Source: Deltaproteobacteria bacterium
Lineage (GTDB): Bacteria; Myxococcota_A; UBA9160; UBA6930
Assembly: GCA_029261795.1 (NCBI GenBank)
Contig: JAJDAP010000095.1
Coordinates: 83,295 to 147,294, forward strand
Reading direction: 5' to 3'
DNA: 64,000 bases
Of this stretch, positions 17,220 to 25,800 are shown one piece after another. The number at the start of each line of letters is the position of its first letter. Position 1 is the first letter of the stretch. The notes under the pieces were generated by a model. It had not been told where the DNA came from. It did no database searches and worked only from the letters and a program-made list of their open reading frames with translations. The translations under genes were made by a program, and so were the position numbers.

Positions 17220-17415
17220 TCAACCGCCGGCCAACCAGCGACTGATTGCCCGCTGTCTCTGCGTGATCGCTTCGGACCGCTGTTCCGGGGAGATCGTCGG
17301 CGTGGTGGCTGGAAGGTTCGCCCGAATGCGTTCGAAGGGCACGACGGTCGCGCTGAGCGTCTCGGGGTACTGGTCGCAGTAGGTCCAGCGGCCGAATGGC
17401 GGCCGGCGCAGGGAT
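17220..17415 (-). other. Short open stretch, possible gene 3' remnant
   Basis: Minus-strand translation gives FGRWTYCDQYPETLSATVV, then PFERIRANLPATTPTISPEQ and a stop at 17220-17222. Composition and the even, non-repetitive sequence look protein-coding, but no start codon or upstream part is visible, and I do not recognise the family. It could be the tail of a gene lost when the mobile mystery pair inserted. Confidence is low. Confidence 0.25.
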
Positions 17416-17448
17416 CAGAGCATAGAAGCATCACTGCCACAGGTCGCT

Positions 17449-18060
17449 TCACCCGAGCACTTCACCCTTGGCGAAGCGGATGAGCCGTTCGAAGCGCCCC
17501 TGATCAGCCTCTCGCAATGCGGCGATGTATTCCGAACGTGCCTCTCCCATGCTCACCAGGTCGACGTTTCCCCAGGGCAGCGCGGAGGAGCCATTGAACT
17601 CGAGCAACAGGTCGGCGCAGAGCCGGGCGTGCCGACCGTTGCCGTTCGGAAACGGGTGGATCCACACGAGCTTGTGGTGGAAGCGAGTGGCGAGCTCGGG
17701 CCAACCGTAGACCTGGTTGTCGATCCAATAGGACGTGTTGTCGCAGAGCAGCTTCAGCTGGGTCTGGATGTCGTGAGGCGCAACGCCAAGCGTGGTTTCT
17801 CGCTGGCGAAACGTGCCCGCCCAACGCCAGGTGTCGTCGAACATTCGCGCGTGCAGGTTCTTGTGCCCGGTGGGGGTAAGCAGCTCTTTCCTGAGTCGGG
17901 CCGACGAGCGTGCCCAGGCGATCGCCTTGGTGACGTTTGTTTGTTCGAATTCGTTGAGCTGAGCCTGCATCGTGAGATCTGGAATCAGATCATTGAGAAG
18001 GTCCGCGTCGAGGGGAGTCGCGCCTTCGGGGTAATCCAGCTTCAACGAGCCAGGTCCCAA
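17449..18060 (-). CDS. Mobile mystery protein B (Fic/DOC family)
   Basis: A 203-residue Fic protein of the two-gene 'mobile mystery' family, found scattered in bacteria next to an HTH partner. Diagnostic segments are KLDYPEGATPLD near the start, RMFDDTWRWAGTFRQRETT and the active-site IHPFPNGNGRHARL. The start is uncertain: TTG 18060 overlaps gene A by 19 bases, while a TTG at the TTGA junction with the stop of gene A is equally plausible. It is coupled to mystery protein A, which probably acts as its repressor or antitoxin. Confidence 0.88.
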   Translation of the reverse strand: MGPGSLKLDYPEGATPLDADLLNDLIPDLTMQAQLNEFEQTNVTKAIAWARSSARLRKELLTPTGHKNLHARMFDDTWRWAGTFRQRETTLGVAPHDIQTQLKLLCDNTSYWIDNQVYGWPELATRFHHKLVWIHPFPNGNGRHARLCADLLLEFNGSSALPWGNVDLVSMGEARSEYIAALREADQGRFERLIRFAKGEVLG

Positions 18061-18515
18061 AGGGAACGCGGCATCTCACGGACCAGGTCCTCTGTCAGCT
18101 GGTCGATCTGTTGCTTCGTGAACCTGGCTGCGACCCCTTGGCTCTCGAGCACCATGCTGTGGGACGCGCGTTCCACCATCTGGGTCGCGACGGCGCGTGC
18201 GCGGCGCCGGACGATGTCTTCGAGCGAGCCTTCCAAGGGCACGAGCGCGTAGACGACTCGACAGTCGAGTGCCTCTGCAGCGCGCTCGAGCGTTCGAAGC
18301 GTGATGGCGCCTCGCGCCTCGGATCGTTCGAGTGCAGCGACCGCCGGCTGCTTGATCCCTATCCGATCTGCCAGCTGCCGTCCGCTCATCCCAAGCGCGG
18401 TCCGGACGGCTCGAACCCAGCCATTCTTCGGCCGGGTGGGTGTCAGCCGCTTCAGGGGTTTGAGCTGTTGGTCCAGCTGGCTTCGGAAGAGTTGTTTCGA
18501 CCGTTGAGTTGCCAT
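18042..18515 (-). CDS. Mobile mystery protein A (Xre-like HTH)
   Basis: A 157-residue partner of mystery protein B. The family core is seen in PKNGWVRAVRTALGMSGRQL, then ADRIGIKQPAVAALERSEA (helix-turn-helix) and ALDCRVVYALVPLEGSLEDI. It is encoded first and overlaps gene B. Directly upstream is an unusually AT-rich stretch containing a perfect 16-bp palindrome, a likely operator for this HTH protein. Confidence 0.9.
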   Translation of the reverse strand: MATQRSKQLFRSQLDQQLKPLKRLTPTRPKNGWVRAVRTALGMSGRQLADRIGIKQPAVAALERSEARGAITLRTLERAAEALDCRVVYALVPLEGSLEDIVRRRARAVATQMVERASHSMVLESQGVAARFTKQQIDQLTEDLVREMPRSLWDLAR

Positions 18516-18585
18516 TTTTCGATTCCCTATACAGCGTAAATCGGAAAATATTCATTGATCTTGAGTTATTTATTATTTCAAAAGA

Positions 18586-18601
18586 ATTGATCTAGATCAA
18601 T
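18586..18601. promoter_or_regulatory. Perfect 16-bp palindrome ATTGATCTAGATCAAT
   Basis: The sequence is fully self-complementary and lies 71 bp upstream of the mobile mystery A start, inside an AT-rich patch (18516-18625). Such a palindrome is a strong candidate operator for the HTH protein encoded next to it. No binding evidence exists beyond position and symmetry. Confidence 0.55.
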
Positions 18602-18885
18602 AGTTCGTGTTTTGAAGATTTGAATCCATGGCTCATCGCAGCGCCAGTGTCTTCCTTGAGCAGCGGATAAAGTTCCATTGGATCAGGAGCTTGCGCGCAC
18701 ACCGGAGCTGCTGTTGAAACACCCGTGACCCATCTCGGCCGAGTTAGATCGAGAGGTGCCCTGCATCTGTGACCCATCGCCGAGATCCGCCCCATCTGAG
18801 TCAGGTGCGAGCCCCTATTGGAGGCATATCCTCAGGGGCTGTCGAGTAGCCGGGCGAAGGCAAGACGAAAGACCAGATCTGACGC
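18602..18885. other. Intergenic stretch, no gene seen
   Basis: No convincing reading frame is visible. It contains two direct copies of GTGACCCATC (18725-18734 and 18769-18778), each followed by a CG.CGAG-like tail, which may be a trace of a degraded mobile element end. At 18865-18887 is a 23-bp sequence (ACGAAAGACCAGATCTGACG plus CTC) that nearly repeats at 28669-28691. Confidence 0.4.
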
Positions 18886-19105
18886 TCATCCGTGCTCTCC
18901 TGCCGTTGCCAATGCTCGCAGCGCCGAGGTCCCCATGAGACCGCCCGCTTCCATCCATGGATTCGCGAGCTGGATGTTGCGGAAGTGGCAAGGCACGTCG
19001 GGCACGGTGATGACGAGCGCCTCGTCGTTCTCCACTTCGTACCAGGCGCGAGATGTTGCCTGGTTCGGGAATCGCGTGAACTGCGGATAGTCGGAATGAT
19101 TGCGA
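18886..19105 (-). pseudogene. Fragment of a DUF1214-like gene
   Basis: The minus-strand translation DYPQFTRFPNQATSRAWYEV, then ENDEALVITVPDVPCHFRNI and QLANPWMEAGG, matches the C-terminal part of the intact protein at 61770-62858 (ADDEALVIDVVPPECDYWNV, then QLANIWAES). The similarity begins abruptly and is lost after PWMEA, and a stop follows at 18886. It is a doubly truncated remnant of a relative of that gene. Confidence 0.65.
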
Positions 19106-19169
19106 TCTGTCTCGGTCGCGATCACCGTGCTCAAGAAGCTCTTCCGGAGATCAAGGTGCTGCAGAAACT

Positions 19170-19300
19170 TCCGCGGCATAACGAGAGGCGGAGTACCGGG
19201 TTTCGATCCCGATGCCCTGCGAGAGAAGTACCGGGTGGAACACGCGAAGCGGTTTCGTGGCGCGTTCCGAGTGCCCGGGGGAATCCGATTCCATGCTACC
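19170..19300 (+). pseudogene. Possible N-terminal fragment of a flavin monooxygenase
   Basis: Plus-strand translation contains GFDPDALREKYRVEHAKRFR, which looks like the N-terminal segment (FDPDALRxKYxxERxKR) common in Baeyer-Villiger monooxygenase proteins. The FAD-binding GxGxxG that should follow is absent. No start or continuation is found. The reading as a remnant is inference from a short match. Confidence 0.35.
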
Positions 19301-19329
19301 CATCGTCCATCCCTTGTTGGATGGAGCCG

Positions 19330-20007
19330 ATGCGGATCACCACCTGGAACTGTTGTCGCGGTCAGCCCGTGGAGCAGGTTCGCGCGCTCGAGGAGCCGTC
19401 TTCGGACCTCGTCGTGTTGCAGGAATCTGCTCGGCCCAACGAGGAGCGGGAGGGTCTCCTCTGGGTCGGGGATTCGGAGAAGCAGGGCCTCGCGGTCTGG
19501 GCTGAAAGCGGAGTTGGCATCCGCATGGCGGAGCAGGTCGAGTCGGCCCCAACGGCGCTCCCCGCCTACCTGGACGCGGGCAGCGCGTTTCAGATTCTCG
19601 TGGTCTGGACACTCCCGAGACCAAAGTATCCGCTCGATGCGAAGGCCACGCTGGACGCGTATCGCTCGTTCATTGAAGCGGCGCCCACGGTCGTGCTCGG
19701 TGATTTCAATCTGAACCCGAAGTTCGATGAGAGGAATCCGGCGTTCTCGGATTCCGATCTGCTGGCGTCCGCCAAGGCCGAGTTCAGCCTCGTGAGTGCC
19801 TATCACGGCTACACGGGCGAAGTGCCCGGTCAGGAAACGCGGCCGACGTACTACCACCAGCGCGACGAAGACCAGCCGTTTCACATCGACTATTGCTTCA
19901 TCCCCGAGACCTGGTCATCGCGGGTCGGCTCCGTCGACGTCGCAACCTTCGAGGCCTACCGAGGCAAGAGCGACCATCGGCCCATGACCGTGGATCTCAC
20001 CCTTTAG
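19330..20007 (+). CDS. Endonuclease/exonuclease/phosphatase (EEP) family protein
   Basis: A 225-residue metal-dependent phosphoesterase of the ExoIII/DNase I fold. MRITTWNCCRG gives the first catalytic Asn, LVVLQES the metal-binding Glu, VVLGDFNLNP the Asp/Asn pair and KSDHRPM the catalytic His. The open frame extends far upstream; ATG 19330 gives the standard EEP N-terminus, and ATG 19321 is an alternative. The stop is two bases before the next gene's likely TTG start. The substrate (DNA, RNA or small phosphoester) is not determined. Confidence 0.82.
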   Translation: MRITTWNCCRGQPVEQVRALEEPSSDLVVLQESARPNEEREGLLWVGDSEKQGLAVWAESGVGIRMAEQVESAPTALPAYLDAGSAFQILVVWTLPRPKYPLDAKATLDAYRSFIEAAPTVVLGDFNLNPKFDERNPAFSDSDLLASAKAEFSLVSAYHGYTGEVPGQETRPTYYHQRDEDQPFHIDYCFIPETWSSRVGSVDVATFEAYRGKSDHRPMTVDLTL

Positions 20008-20009
20008 CC

Positions 20010-20789
20010 TTGGCGGAAGACCTCACCACGACCGATCGCGTCACGCGGCTTCTCGATCTGTGCAATCGCCCCGAGTCGACGCACATGCCGCCCACCGAGC
20101 TCTACAACGAGGGGTGGATGCTGCGACTCCTGCTCGACTGGCATCAGCGCAACCCGTCGGAGGCCAGTCCCCTCCGGTTCACGCGCGGGGCCGGTTGGTA
20201 TTCGGAAGGTCGGCTGGCCTCGCCGTTCATCCGCGGTGTCAAGCCACGAGAGGGATACACCCACGCGGATGGCGTGATCGGTCAGTTCACGATCGAGCCG
20301 GGCGAGCGTGGCGAGATTCTTCTCCGGCCCGACGCGCGGCAGCTCGTCGTGATCGAAGCGAAGATGGGAAGCAAGCTATCCGCGGGAACTACGCACGCCC
20401 CGTCGTACGACCAGGCCGCACGCAACGTCGCCTGCATGGCGGAGCTGTTGTCGGTGGCCGGCATGGCACCAGACCGGCTGGAGCAGATGGAACGTCTGGC
20501 GTTCTTCGTCGTAGCGCCGGAGTCGCGGATCGAGGCGGGCGTCTTCGAGGATCTCGTCACGCGCGAGAGTATTCGAGCCAAGATCCAGGCGAGGGTCAAA
20601 GGTCTCGCTGAGGGATCTGCCCGCGACAAGCGTTTTCGCTGGGTCGGTGCCGTGTTGGAACCGATGCTCGATCGTATGGAGCTGGGGGTGGTCTCCTGGG
20701 AGAGCCTGCTGGCCCACGTCTGCGTGCAATCGGATCAGGAATCCTTGCGCGGCTTCTATGCGGAATGCCTCCGCTTCAATCTCGGGTAA
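20010..20789 (+). CDS. Predicted PD-(D/E)XK nuclease-like protein
   Basis: A 259-residue protein, named only at fold level. A likely active site is formed by HADGVIG (Asp) and LVVIEAKMGSKLSAGT (E-x-K), with a later Gln in SYDQAARNVACMAEL, a pattern typical of restriction-type nucleases. I place the start at TTG 20010, directly after the EEP stop; the upstream part of the frame overlaps that gene. The pair EEP plus PD-(D/E)XK may act together. No family name can be given with certainty. Confidence 0.6.
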   Translation: MAEDLTTTDRVTRLLDLCNRPESTHMPPTELYNEGWMLRLLLDWHQRNPSEASPLRFTRGAGWYSEGRLASPFIRGVKPREGYTHADGVIGQFTIEPGERGEILLRPDARQLVVIEAKMGSKLSAGTTHAPSYDQAARNVACMAELLSVAGMAPDRLEQMERLAFFVVAPESRIEAGVFEDLVTRESIRAKIQARVKGLAEGSARDKRFRWVGAVLEPMLDRMELGVVSWESLLAHVCVQSDQESLRGFYAECLRFNLG

Positions 20790-20848
20790 GGGCCGGCTCG
20801 TTGATTCCGCTGCACAGTCTGACGCCGCTCGGCTGGTAGGATCTCCCC

Positions 20849-21793
20849 GTGTACGACGTCATCGGTGACATCCACGGGCATGCAGACGCGCTCGAGCGGT
20901 TGCTCGGGGCGATGGGTTATGCCGAGCAGGGAGGTACTTGGCGTCATCCAGAACGCACGGTGATCTTCGTCGGCGACTTCATCGACCGGGGCTCCGAGAT
21001 CGCACGCGTGCTCGAGATCGCCCGTGGGATGGTCGACGCCGGCACCGCGCAGGCGGTGATGGGCAACCACGAGTTCAACGCGGTTGCCTTCCACATGCCG
21101 CACCCGATCGAGAACCAGGCCTTTCTGCGCGAGCGCTCTTACAAGAACATCCGCCAGTTCGAGATGACGTTGCAGCAGCTCAGTGAGGCGCAGCTCGAGG
21201 AGTCCATCGACTGGTTCCTCGAGTTTCCCATGTGGCTCGAACTCGACGGTCTGCGAGTCGTGCATGCTTGCTGGGACCCGGTATCGATGGCTGTCGTTGA
21301 TCGCGGAAGAGCGCGTCATGGCCGCCTCAACAATGCCTTCGTGCACGAAGCCTGCGAGAGCGACAACGAATTATTCGAGGCGGTCGAGGTCCTGCTCAAG
21401 GGGAAAGAGGTCCGGTTGCCCGAGGGCGTTGCGTTCCACGACAAGGACGGCGAAACGCGCCACCACGTGCGTACGCAGTGGTACCGCCAGCCCCAGGATC
21501 TCTCGTTTCGTGACTACGCCTTCGCCTTCTCCTTCGACACCCGCGAGCGTATTCCCGAGGCACCGATTCCCCCCGATACCATCGCAGAGGCGTGTCCGTA
21601 TCCTCCGGACGCGCCGCCCGTGCTCTTCGGCCACTACTGGATGCCGCCCGACAACGGACCTTCTCGTCTGGCCCCCAATGTCGCGTGCCTCGACTACAGC
21701 GTGGCCAAGGGCGGGCGGCTCTGTGCGTATCGGTGGAGCGGTGAGCGCGAACTCGATGACGCCAACTTTGTCAGCGTTCCAGCGGAGGCTTAG
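20849..21793 (+). CDS. Calcineurin-like metallophosphoesterase
   Basis: A 314-residue phosphoesterase with the dinuclear metal motifs GDIHGHADALERLL, GDFIDRG, GNHEFNA and a later VVHACWD and FGHYWMP. This resembles diadenosine tetraphosphatase/PrpE-like or bacterial serine/threonine phosphatases. It starts at GTG 20849. It is the last of three plus-strand phosphoesterase/nuclease genes. The substrate is unknown. Confidence 0.85.
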   Translation: MYDVIGDIHGHADALERLLGAMGYAEQGGTWRHPERTVIFVGDFIDRGSEIARVLEIARGMVDAGTAQAVMGNHEFNAVAFHMPHPIENQAFLRERSYKNIRQFEMTLQQLSEAQLEESIDWFLEFPMWLELDGLRVVHACWDPVSMAVVDRGRARHGRLNNAFVHEACESDNELFEAVEVLLKGKEVRLPEGVAFHDKDGETRHHVRTQWYRQPQDLSFRDYAFAFSFDTRERIPEAPIPPDTIAEACPYPPDAPPVLFGHYWMPPDNGPSRLAPNVACLDYSVAKGGRLCAYRWSGERELDDANFVSVPAEA

Positions 21794-21839
21794 CTGCACG
21801 AAATGTGGCATGCATCGTGCCGAGGCTTTGCTGTGCTGC

Positions 21840-22354
21840 TCAGGAAAGGCTCAGAAGCGCCTCGGCGTAGTCCTTGTCCAGAAGGTCCGCTGGTCGCCCG
21901 TTGATGAACGTGATCGAGTTGTTTCGGGACTCGAAAGTTGTGCTCGAGAGCAGCTCTTGGGGCTGAACTTGGAGCAAGCGAATTTCAACGCACACCTTGT
22001 CTCGAAAACCAGACGAATTCGACGCGCGGTCTTCCCAGTGGATGATCTCGGGTGACACGATGAAGTCGACGCCGTCTGCCCCTGCACTTCTGAGCGCATC
22101 GGACTCGCCAACGCCGGGCGCGAGCTGTGCCAGCGGGAATCGCTGACGGACGATTTCCAGGGTCCGCCTCGCTAGCGACAATCCGCTCCCAGAGTAAACG
22201 CGGCCTCCATAGGCGCCATCCAAAGGTGTTGTTACCCAGAGTGGCGAGGACGAGTCGGGGCGCCGGTCCGAAAGTTGTGTGGAGGGTCGGCTGATGCGTA
22301 GGCACATCCCAGGGCGAGCAGGAAAACCAGGTACCAGGGTCGCCTGTGAAACAC
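21840..22354 (-). pseudogene. DUF4823-like lipoprotein, apparently frameshifted
   Basis: Two reading frames are needed. From GTG 22354 one frame encodes a lipoprotein signal peptide, MFHRRPWYLVFLLALGCAYA, with lipobox LALGC. It stops soon after HNFRTGAPTRPRHSG. The body, WVTTPLDGAYGGRVYSGSGL, then DFIVSPEIIHWEDRASNSSG and FINGRPADLLDKDYAEALLS, is in another frame ending at 21840 and looks like the DUF4823 lipoprotein family (SPEIIHWEDRA). A shift near 22230-22260 would join them. Either it is decayed or the assembly has an indel there. Confidence 0.7.
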
Positions 22355-22422
22355 TCCTCTCGCCGATGTTTGTCGAATCCTGGCAGCGGAGGTTTTCGCT
22401 GTATGCAGCTGAAGTGCTCCCG

Positions 22423-22860
22423 CTACTTCCGGCGAGCCTCGCGCTGCCGTTCGTGGGTGACGAATCGACGGGCGATCTCATTGCCGAGGAAAGTCTGTTT
22501 CTCTACTTGCCCCTTCGCCCAGACGCCAATCTTCAGTGCCAGCTGGAACTCTTCGGGCAGGTAATGCCAGCGGTAGTTGTTGCACAGCTCGTGGGCCGGA
22601 AGGAAGTTCTCCACCTCCGTGCCGCCTCCTTGAGCGTGCGCCAACACATGGTCGGCCTGCCACTTCCCGTCGACTTTGCCGCCACAGATGTGACAGCGGG
22701 CGCTGGTCCTGGCCAGGACGGCCTCTCGTTTGGCTGCGGTCAAGCGAGCTCGCTTGTGGCCCTTGCTGGCGGTGACCAACTGACGCCTATGGAGACGCAG
22801 CCGACGAATCTTCTTGGCGAGGTAGGTTGCGCGGCGCTGAACATTCCATTCGTCGGGCAT
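22423..22860 (-). CDS. HNH endonuclease
   Basis: A 145-residue nuclease. CHICGGKVDGKWQADHVLAH has the zinc-knuckle CxxC and the DH catalytic pair, and GGGTEVENFLPAHELCNNYR completes the beta-beta-alpha-metal fold with the usual Asn. ATG 22860 is well supported by AAGGAG. The N-terminal ~60 residues are basic and probably bind nucleic acid. It starts 26 bp after the stop of the HIT-PLD-helicase gene on the same strand, so it is likely part of that operon. Confidence 0.87.
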   Translation of the reverse strand: MPDEWNVQRRATYLAKKIRRLRLHRRQLVTASKGHKRARLTAAKREAVLARTSARCHICGGKVDGKWQADHVLAHAQGGGTEVENFLPAHELCNNYRWHYLPEEFQLALKIGVWAKGQVEKQTFLGNEIARRFVTHERQREARRK

Positions 22861-22886
22861 ATATCGCTCCTTGGTGACGCTACTGG

Positions 22887-25800
22887 CTAGGCAGGAGGGG
22901 CGAACGCAGTCCAGAGCGAATCCGGAACGGGTTCGTCTAGGTGCCAGCGAATTGTGATTGGCTTTTCTCCCTCCCAATCTACGAAGCTGACGGGACCGCA
23001 GTAGACGAAGGGCGCTCCTCGCCCCTCAAGTTTCGCTTGCTTGCGAATCAGGAGATGGACATGGATGCCCTTTTCCTGATGGGTGCGAAGGTTCTCGCCG
23101 GTAGGCGTGCCTTGGCGCGTCTGGTTCTGGCTCTGCCACTCGAAGACATCGCGGCTCAGGAAGCGATCGCTATAGCGGTGGTCTTCCGGCAAATCTGACT
23201 TGTCCAAGGTGACGAAGAGAAACGTGTTCTGGCCACGTGCGACAAACCCCTGCTCCCAGTTCCTCGAGTAGGGCTGGCCGAAACGCTCGGCCACTTCTCG
23301 CCGCGGGTAGCTGGACCAAAGTGCGAGTGCTGAATCTTCCGGACGCATTGGCGAGAGCGTCAACTGACCGGACTCGTCTGAGAACTCGACCTCCGATCGT
23401 GTCCCGGGGCTCCCTGCTTGATCTCCGAACCACTCCTGGAGTAGGGCGGGAAGCACATTTTCTTCGGAGCCGGGCCTGCGCATCACGTTGATCGCAACCT
23501 TCACGAAGTTGGCCTCGTAGCTCTCGTTGTTCGCAACGACGGGGACCCACCCCTCTGGGATACCCGAGACTCGCCCGCGATCTGGAAGGAACAGGATCGG
23601 ACGGCCGTCCGCGTGGCTGACGCGACAGCGGAAGCGAACCTCGTCCGCTCCCGGTGAGGTTGGGCGCGTGAGGTATTCGGCGAGTCGGAACTCGGCGATC
23701 TCGCGTGCTAGTTGTTGGAAGAGCTCGCGTTGTACGTCGGGGATATCGAACGTAGTCCCAAAGATTTCGTTCGCGTAGGCGAAGTAGGCACGACTCCCGG
23801 TTCCGCGCCCACGAGTCCATGCCTCGATCGGATTCCTCTCCAGGTGGCCTTGGAGAGCATCCTGCGATTCGATGGGTTCTCCAATGTCGGCGACTAGAGC
23901 CGGCGAACGTCGAGCCAGTCTTTCCACTCCGTGCGTGAGCGCGGCGATGGGAATCTCGCCTGGGAATAACCCCTCTTGGAGCATCGCAAGCAGGACGAGC
24001 ATCTTGTAGCTCTTGGTCATCTGCGTCGATTCGAGCTGTTCGAGGAATTTCCCAGCCGCGGTCGCGGTATCGAGCACGGGAGACGCGTCTGGCAGATCCC
24101 CCATCGTCTCGACGAACCGCAGCCACGATCCATGACCTCGCGCAGCGGTGCGCGGCGAGTAGCCCTCATGGAGCGCCTCGGTAGCGGTGGGGCGGCGGCC
24201 TTGCTGTTCACGGAACGTCTCGTAGTAGCTCCGAACCACGTCTTGGCCGCGGGGCTCGCGCAGAAGCGAGCGCAGAATGTCCATCGCCTCCAACTCGTAG
24301 GTCACCTCGCAGCCCGGCGGAAGATCTGCTTCTCCCGCTTGGAGGCGCTCGAACTGGGCCCGCAAATGTTGGTCACCTGGCAACAAATCGAAGAGCGCCT
24401 GCGCCTTGATGAGGAACGAGCGGTGATTGCCGATGTAGTCGATGACGGCGAGGTCGCGCTTCCCCTCGGCCTTTCGAAGCCCGCGGCCGAATTGTTGGAA
24501 CCAGAGGAGGCGCGATTCCGTGGGTCTTAACATCAGCACGGTGTCGATGTGGGGGATGTCCACGCCTTCGTTGAACATGTCAACGGCGAAGACAACCTGG
24601 AGATCACCGGCCTCGAGTTTTTCCAGGGAGCCGGCCCTTGGGTCGCTTCCCTCGCCGGAGTGAACAGCTGCGGATTTGACGCCCGCCTCAAGGAAGTAAT
24701 CCCGCATGAAGTCGGCATGGCGCTTCGAACAACAGAAGGCCAGGACACGCTCGCCGCCGTGCTTCCGAACCTGTTCGAGAGCGTTCTGCGCTCTCTCGGT
24801 TGTCGCAACCGCTTCGGTGAGTTTCTGTTCGTCGAAGCGGCGGCTACGCCAGGGGATGTCCTCGTAGTCGACGGCATCGGGAACGCCGAAGTAGCGGAAA
24901 GTCGAGAGCAAGCCACGCCCGATTGCCTCTCGGAGGTCACACCGATAGACGAGGTTTTCCCCGCATAGCGAGAGGAGGTCGCCGCCATCGGTACGCTCCG
25001 GGGTGGCCGTGAGCCCGAGCAGAAAGCGTGGCTCGAAGTAGTCGATGAGGCGCCGGTAGGTACTTGCCGCAGCGTGGTGGAATTCGTCGATCACCACATA
25101 ATCGAACTCTCGGCGGTCAAAGCGCTTCAGGTGCGCTTCGCGGTTGAGGGTCTGAACGGAGGCGAAAACCACCTCGGCATCTCCGTCCTTTTCGGTGCCT
25201 GTGTAGAGGCCGAGGCGGGCGGTAGGCCGAATCCGCCGGAAAGTCTTCATGGCCTGGCCGAGAATCTCTTCGCGATGCGCCACGAAGAGCACGCGCCGGA
25301 ACTCTGGTCGGTCGCTGTCGAACGCCGAGAGCCACGTCTTCCCAAGACCGGTCGCAAGGACCACAAGGCCGGCTTGGGCACCTAAGGCACGAGTCTGCTC
25401 CAACGCAGCCAGTGCTTCTAGCTGAACCTCATGCGGTCGAGGCGGCGGCTCTGGAATCTCCAACGCGGCGTCGATGGCATCTCGACGAGGCATTGCCTCG
25501 GGTGTGACTCGACGATTCCGGTAGGCATCAAGCCAGGCGCGATCCAGGGCCACCGTTGGTGCGCTTTGGAAAAGTTCCTCGAAGCTGGTGACGACCTCTC
25601 GAAAACCCGAGGAGTCACGGCCAGGAACGACCCCGTAGTTCCATTCGATTCCATCGGCTAGAGCGGTTCGCGTGAGGTTCGAGCTGCCGACGAAGGCAAC
25701 GCCACCTTCTCGCGCTCCCTCGAAGATGTAGGTCTTCGGGTGGAACGAACGATCGTCGCACACGTAGACACGAAGCTCGAGCTGCGTGGGGTACTCGTCC

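Noticed and set aside
17220..17415. Complete small gene between the AraC regulator and mystery B
   Set aside because: No start codon or ribosome site is visible for the frame; it is kept only as a possible remnant.
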